In this document: piece by piece, positions 16,713 through 20,539 of the stretch
Position numbering within the stretch: the stretch's first letter is position 1
Layout of the letters: every line of letters begins with the position of its first letter
From: an uncultured Flavobacteriales bacterium
Lineage (GTDB): Bacteria > Bacteroidota > Bacteroidia > Flavobacteriales > Crocinitomicaceae
Reading direction: 5' to 3'
Length of the DNA stretch: 20,539 nucleotides
NCBI GenBank assembly: GCA_946479985.1
Contig: CAMLIF010000072.1
Span: forward strand, 1-20,539
Position numbers and translations under genes: made by a program
Notes under the pieces: model-generated
The model's input: the letters and a program-made list of their open reading frames with translations, nothing else
Told to the model about the DNA's origin: nothing
Database searches by the model: none

Positions 16713-19091
16713 TTACGCATGTTTTTTAGTTTCATTATAAGTGTCAAATAAGTCAGACAAAATCATTTCTGCGATAACATTCTGATAATACCAAACACCA
16801 TTGGTTTGGCCTGTGAATGTAGATTCACCACCCAATTCGCCTGATGGAATAAATCCTGTTGCCATTCCTGTAGCATACAAATTCGGGAAGATTTCTCCAT
16901 TTTCATCAAGAACCTGGCATTTTTCATTAACCCAAATACCGGTTGACCTTCCATAAAAGTTGAGTCTTTCACCGTTTTGAGAAAAGCCGGGAATCATATT
17001 CATTGTATACCCTAAAGCCGATATAATCAAATCAGCTTCTTTTAAACTTTTTTCCAGTTCGTTCCCGAACTCAGATAACAGTTTAAGTTTTACCGATTTT
17101 ATGGCTGATAATTTATCTAATCCGATCATCTTAAGATAAAGCGATCTCCCATCCATTCTTAATCCGGCCAATCTGTAAACGCGCTTAGTAACCGGACAAA
17201 TATCAGACTCAGAAAAATCGCTGTACCCGGACAATAATGCTTCTTCCCGGCTGTTATAAAATATCTTCGGAGCTTTTCTACACCAAATTTCGATGTTTTC
17301 ATTTTCAAAAAAGTTCTCACCAAATTGAACGATGAGTCGATGAGCACAAGAGAAAGCACTATGGCTTCCTCCCAGAATAACAATTTTTGATTTACGATTT
17401 AGTTTTTTCAGCTTAGCTTCCGTGAACTCGTTCTGGAGAACCAGATCAGAATCTAACAGTTTCTGATTATAATCACTGATTAACAGGTTGTTTATTGTAA
17501 AACCAGGTTCAATTTGCTTGTGTTTTCCACCGAGCGCCAGTACAAGATTATTTGTTATTAGCGGTTGATCCTGATTGGACATGTAAACCAGATATTTCTC
17601 AGAATCTAACCGGACAATTTTAGTTACTGAAGAATTCATAAAGAAGGTACAATCACGATTCTTTTCCAACGTTTCCTGAAATACCTTTCCTAATTGTCGA
17701 AAATAGTGTTTCAGTTTTTTCAACGGAATAGCTTTCCCGCTGTACGATTGAATGTGTTTAATTTCTTCCTGAATTGAATCCAATTGAAGGATGCTAGCAG
17801 TCTCACCTTCCAAACATTCCAGAAAAACATTGGAAAGCGTGTCGCTATTGATGTTATAGCTAGTCAAATTTCCAACTACTAATGATTCAGTTTGCTCAAT
17901 TACTGCAACTTTGTGATCATTAAACCGTTCTAATTTTCCGTCCTTTAATGTTTTCAGAAGAATTCCAGTTCCGGCTGGTCCTCCACCGATAATGATTGAA
18001 TCGAACTGGTTGTAACCCATATTTTCAAAGAGCCATTTTAAGATTTGGTTCGATGCATTTCCGTTACCATACAAAAACGGCTTTTGTGAATTATTTTTTA
18101 TCTGTTTTTCAAAAAAAGCAAGTATATGCATGGTTTCGGTGGTTACCAACATAGGATAATGTTCATCCATAGGCTCTAATCGTTCGGAAACATCACGAAA
18201 TGCAATAACCGGAGTACCGAAATAGGTTGCTTCTTCTACTACTCCTCCGGAATCAGTTATCACCATTTTTGCAAATCTGTAACAATTCACAAACTCTTTG
18301 TAAGATAAAGGATCAACAAAAATGAGGTTATCAGGAATCACCTCAATGTAGTTTTTAGGCGAATTATTTGGATGGATTACCCATTTAAAACTCATTTCAG
18401 GATAACTTTTGGCCAGTTGAATTACAATTTTCACCAGCTTTCTGCAGTTACTTTCTAACTGCTCTCTTCTATGTAATGTTATGAGTACTTGTTTTTTTTC
18501 TGAAACGGTTTCGGATATTTCCTTAACATATTCAAGAGCATCAATTCCCGTATTTCCGGTTATAGTTATTGCAGATTCTGGAATTCCTTCCTGAATAAGA
18601 TTCTGATAAGCAGTTTTGGTTGGTGAAAAATGGTGAAATGCCGCTAATGAAACCACCCGTCTGTTAAATTCTTCCGGAAAAGGGTTCCCAAAATCAAAGG
18701 ATCTCAAACCAGCTTCAATGTGCAGTAATTTGATCCGATTTAGAAAAGCGATTTGAGCACAGGCAAGTGAGGTATTTGTATCACCCTGTGTGATAATATA
18801 GCCTACTTCGGATAAAGAATTTATACATTCCTGAAGCTGAATAATTGTCTTTCCAAGGAGTGAAGCCAGGTTTCCATCCGAATTTGAAACTGACAGTTTA
18901 AAATCGGGTTGTATTTCCCAAAAATCCAATTGACCTTTCAGCAAATCAGTATGCTGACTAGTATTTATTACAATTAAATTGTCACGTAGAATCGATTTTT
19001 TGATCAACTGAATTAACGGTGCAACCTTAATAATTTCAGGTCTTGTCCCAAATACAATAACTATCTTTTTTTGACTATGCTCAAATTCCAT
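16713..19091 (-). CDS. Fusion of UDP-GlcNAc 2-epimerase (WecB type) and FAD/NAD(P) oxidoreductase
   Basis: One unbroken 792-residue frame holds two complete enzymes. Residues 10 to about 355 are a non-hydrolysing UDP-GlcNAc 2-epimerase, which makes UDP-ManNAc. Its motifs are GTRPEIIK (15-22), QGDTNTS with Asp104, HIEAGLR with Glu126, FPEEFNR with Glu140, TLHRRE with His207, HPN (240-242), TDSGG (279-283) and YGNGNAS (341-347). These match the catalytic positions of E. coli WecB. About ten residues later a flavoprotein begins: FAD loop IIGGGPAG (367-374), a mid-domain VLALGGKHK (517-524), a second dinucleotide loop ILGGSHSAFS (572-581), SALGYT (691-696) and the final FAD segment NLYATGMATGF (737-747). 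The order resembles N-hydroxylating monooxygenases (SidA/IucD type) and related oxidoreductases. Met358 at the joint may be an old separate start, without a ribosome site. It heads a five-gene unit. Confidence 0.85.
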   Translation of the reverse strand: MEFEHSQKKIVIVFGTRPEIIKVAPLIQLIKKSILRDNLIVINTSQHTDLLKGQLDFWEIQPDFKLSVSNSDGNLASLLGKTIIQLQECINSLSEVGYIITQGDTNTSLACAQIAFLNRIKLLHIEAGLRSFDFGNPFPEEFNRRVVSLAAFHHFSPTKTAYQNLIQEGIPESAITITGNTGIDALEYVKEISETVSEKKQVLITLHRREQLESNCRKLVKIVIQLAKSYPEMSFKWVIHPNNSPKNYIEVIPDNLIFVDPLSYKEFVNCYRFAKMVITDSGGVVEEATYFGTPVIAFRDVSERLEPMDEHYPMLVTTETMHILAFFEKQIKNNSQKPFLYGNGNASNQILKWLFENMGYNQFDSIIIGGGPAGTGILLKTLKDGKLERFNDHKVAVIEQTESLVVGNLTSYNINSDTLSNVFLECLEGETASILQLDSIQEEIKHIQSYSGKAIPLKKLKHYFRQLGKVFQETLEKNRDCTFFMNSSVTKIVRLDSEKYLVYMSNQDQPLITNNLVLALGGKHKQIEPGFTINNLLISDYNQKLLDSDLVLQNEFTEAKLKKLNRKSKIVILGGSHSAFSCAHRLIVQFGENFFENENIEIWCRKAPKIFYNSREEALLSGYSDFSESDICPVTKRVYRLAGLRMDGRSLYLKMIGLDKLSAIKSVKLKLLSEFGNELEKSLKEADLIISALGYTMNMIPGFSQNGERLNFYGRSTGIWVNEKCQVLDENGEIFPNLYATGMATGFIPSGELGGESTFTGQTNGVWYYQNVIAEMILSDLFDTYNETKKHA

Positions 19092-19284
19092 TCTATAGGT
19101 AATTATTTAGAATAATCAGCATGTAAAAGAACCACTGGATCAGTTGAATAAATTCGGGCAGTTCGGTTTTCATGAAACGTAATACTATTATGTTTAGTAC
19201 ATGTTTCTTATAATATTCCATAATTTGGCTGCAAAGTAAAGCTATTTTAGTTTATTACACCCTCAACACAGCAATAATTTCAAA
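19092..19284. other. Intergenic region before the fusion gene
   Basis: These 193 bases separate the Fic gene from the fusion gene. On the minus strand TTACTTTG (19240 down to 19229 region, plus-strand CAAAGTAA) is one base off the TAnnTTTG box and would give a leader of about 120 bases. That leader holds an imperfect hairpin, GAAAC (19174-19178) with GTTTC (19203-19207), extended by an inner TACTA/TAGTA stem. I see no Rho-independent terminator for the Fic gene. Confidence 0.35.
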
Positions 19285-20394
19285 CTAGTTTTTCTTCAAT
19301 AAATAATTCGTACTTCTACCTCCTGATTCGTCTTTTACCAAAACATTTTTTGCAAGCAGGTCATTCAAATCACGAAGCGCGGTATCGGAAGAACATTTAC
19401 ACATTTTCGCCAATTTGGAAGAAGTGAGATTCCCCTCAAATCCATCGTGAAGGGCATTCAGCATTTTGAGCTGACGTTCGTTAAAAAGTGTTTGGGTGTG
19501 TTCTTTCCAGAAATCTGCTTTTTGAAGCGTGACTTTCAGTACATCTCTGGTCGCATCCAGGGCTTTTTCAAAGCAGCGCAAAAACCAGAAGAGCCATTCT
19601 GTTACATCCAGATCTCCTTTTTGAGTTTCTTCCAACAAACGATAATATGCATTTCGTTCTTTTCGCAATTGTGCTGAAAGACTATAGAATTGCTGCGTAC
19701 TTTTATCTGAGCGTGCAAGCAGCATATCCGTTAAAGCACGAGCTATTCTTCCGTTACCATCTTCGAACGGGTGAACGGTTAAAAACCACAAATGAGCAAC
19801 AGCCGCTTTTAGAACCAAATCCAATTTCGGATGATCTGTATTAAACCAAAGTAGAAAAGCTTCCATTTCATCCGGGACAAGATCCGATGATGGTGCTTGA
19901 AAATGAACTCTTTCACGCCCCATTGCTCCGGAAACAACTTGCATTGGCCCTGTAGAATCTACTCGCCAGGTTCCAACATCTATTTTGTACATTCCGGTTC
20001 TTCCTGTAGGAAATAAAGCTGCATGCCATCCGAACAAGCGTTCCTCGGTTAATGGTTCAAAGCAATTGACAACGGCATCAACCATCATTTCTACTACTCC
20101 ATCTACTTCCCTGGACGATTCAACCTCCTGATAGTTATCTAAACCAAGTTTTCTTGCAACAGACGAACGAACTTCTTCCGGCTTGTACAATTCTCCTTCT
20201 ATTTCAGCAGATTTCAGAACCTCCAAAGACATTGACTCGAACATGGCGCTTTCACGCATTGAGAAACCAAGAGCTTCCATTTGCCCCATGAGCCGTCCCT
20301 GTAAATTACGGACGTCAGAAACCACAGAAAAAAATTCTGCCGGATCCCAATAGAAATTGGGCCAATCTTTTCTTTGATATAAATAACGACTCAT
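19285..20394 (-). CDS. Fic family protein, class II, with N-terminal DUF4172-like and C-terminal winged-helix domains
   Basis: Fic proteins transfer AMP (or another phosphate-containing group) to hydroxyl side chains of target proteins. The 369-residue protein has the complete active-site loop HPFEDGNGRIAR (208-219) with catalytic His208. Upstream is SAEIEG (62-67), fitting the (S/T)xxxE(G/N) inhibitory helix, in which Glu66 would block ATP binding. Its position N-terminal to the Fic core makes it class II, so no separate antitoxin is needed. The N-terminus (YLYQRKDWPNFYWD) resembles DUF4172, usual in this subfamily. The C-terminus (about 308-369, LTSSKLAKMCKCSSDTALRD) is a winged helix-turn-helix that may bind DNA. 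The ATG at 20394 gives the family start. Three direct repeats lie 30-95 bases upstream. Confidence 0.92.
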   Translation of the reverse strand: MSRYLYQRKDWPNFYWDPAEFFSVVSDVRNLQGRLMGQMEALGFSMRESAMFESMSLEVLKSAEIEGELYKPEEVRSSVARKLGLDNYQEVESSREVDGVVEMMVDAVVNCFEPLTEERLFGWHAALFPTGRTGMYKIDVGTWRVDSTGPMQVVSGAMGRERVHFQAPSSDLVPDEMEAFLLWFNTDHPKLDLVLKAAVAHLWFLTVHPFEDGNGRIARALTDMLLARSDKSTQQFYSLSAQLRKERNAYYRLLEETQKGDLDVTEWLFWFLRCFEKALDATRDVLKVTLQKADFWKEHTQTLFNERQLKMLNALHDGFEGNLTSSKLAKMCKCSSDTALRDLNDLLAKNVLVKDESGGRSTNYLLKKN

Positions 20395-20414
20395 TTCCCG
20401 TAATTTTTACAACG

Positions 20415-20514
20415 AAAGTAACCATTATTCACCGGATTATAAAACATTCACCGCATAAAATGCGTTAATTAAGAACTTTATTCACCGCAACACATTTTAG
20501 CGAATAGTTACTTT
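20415..20514. promoter_or_regulatory. Likely operator: three CGGTGAAT repeats between inverted AAAGTAAC/GTTACTTT arms
   Basis: On the minus strand CGGTGAAT occurs three times (20434-20427, 20453-20446 and 20487-20480), with start-to-start distances of 19 and 34 bases. The set is bracketed by AAAGTAAC (20415-20422) and GTTACTTT (20507-20514), an exact 8-bp inverted repeat. Each arm also resembles a -7 box (TTACTTTC towards fic, TTACTTTG towards the right), so the block may lie between two divergent promoters. A small palindrome, CGCATAAAATGCG (20452-20464), overlaps the second repeat. The last repeat lies just upstream of the fic -7 candidate, where a bound protein would repress. Confidence 0.5.
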
Positions 20515-20539
20515 GTTTACCTTTTTTCATTTACAGAAC

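Noticed and set aside
20427..20487. The CGGTGAAT repeats as a CRISPR array
   Set aside because: The repeats are only 8 bases, irregularly spaced by 19 and 34 bases, and no cas gene is present.

Overview
The window looks like chromosomal DNA of a Bacteroidota member, probably Flavobacteriia. A Fluviicola/Crocinitomicaceae-like host is a guess only. The signs are low G+C, signal peptides ending in FAQ/SAQ, few strong Shine-Dalgarno sites, a textbook TAnnTTTG -7 box before the thiamine operon, WG-repeat secreted proteins, a TPR sensor kinase, and a C-rich/G-rich intergenic repeat of a kind common in this phylum. No phage, insertion sequence, tRNA, rRNA or CRISPR array was seen.

Region A (about 60-1171, minus strand): two small exported proteins. 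One is a C-terminally membrane-anchored protein of unknown function. The other is a NlpC/P60- or CHAP-like cysteine peptidase/amidase.

Region B (1214-8240, minus strand): a thiamine operon in the order promoter, TPP riboswitch, thiS, thiC, tenI-like, thiD, thiE, thiG, thiH, thiF. ThiC makes HMP-P and ThiD phosphorylates it. ThiF, ThiS, ThiG and ThiH build the thiazole, the TenI-like protein may tautomerise it, and ThiE joins the two halves. Most downstream junctions overlap or nearly touch. The exceptions are the thiS-thiC and thiG-thiH gaps, and each holds a copy of the same repeat: split and degenerate in the first, intact in the second. The leader offers a specific switch model. The 5' strand of riboswitch P1 can pair exactly with a downstream octamer, next to a hairpin that would bury the thiS start codon.

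Region C (8346-13468): two convergent WG-repeat exported proteins, then a TPR/HPK7-type sensor histidine kinase with no response regulator in view.

Region D (13452-19091, minus strand): a tight five-gene unit. It starts with a 792-residue fusion of a complete UDP-GlcNAc 2-epimerase (WecB type) to a complete FAD/NAD(P) oxidoreductase. An SGNH hydrolase and a family-4 glycosyltransferase follow with no gap between the coding regions, then a membrane protein with a SRPBCC domain and a small lipoprotein-like protein. This is the most unusual part of the window and suggests a little-described pathway for modifying an amino-sugar glycan or nucleotide sugar. Its product cannot be named from sequence alone.

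Region E (19285-20539): a self-inhibited class II Fic protein with a DUF4172-like N-terminus and a winged-helix C-terminus. Upstream lie three CGGTGAAT direct repeats bracketed by an 8-bp inverted repeat, a likely operator.
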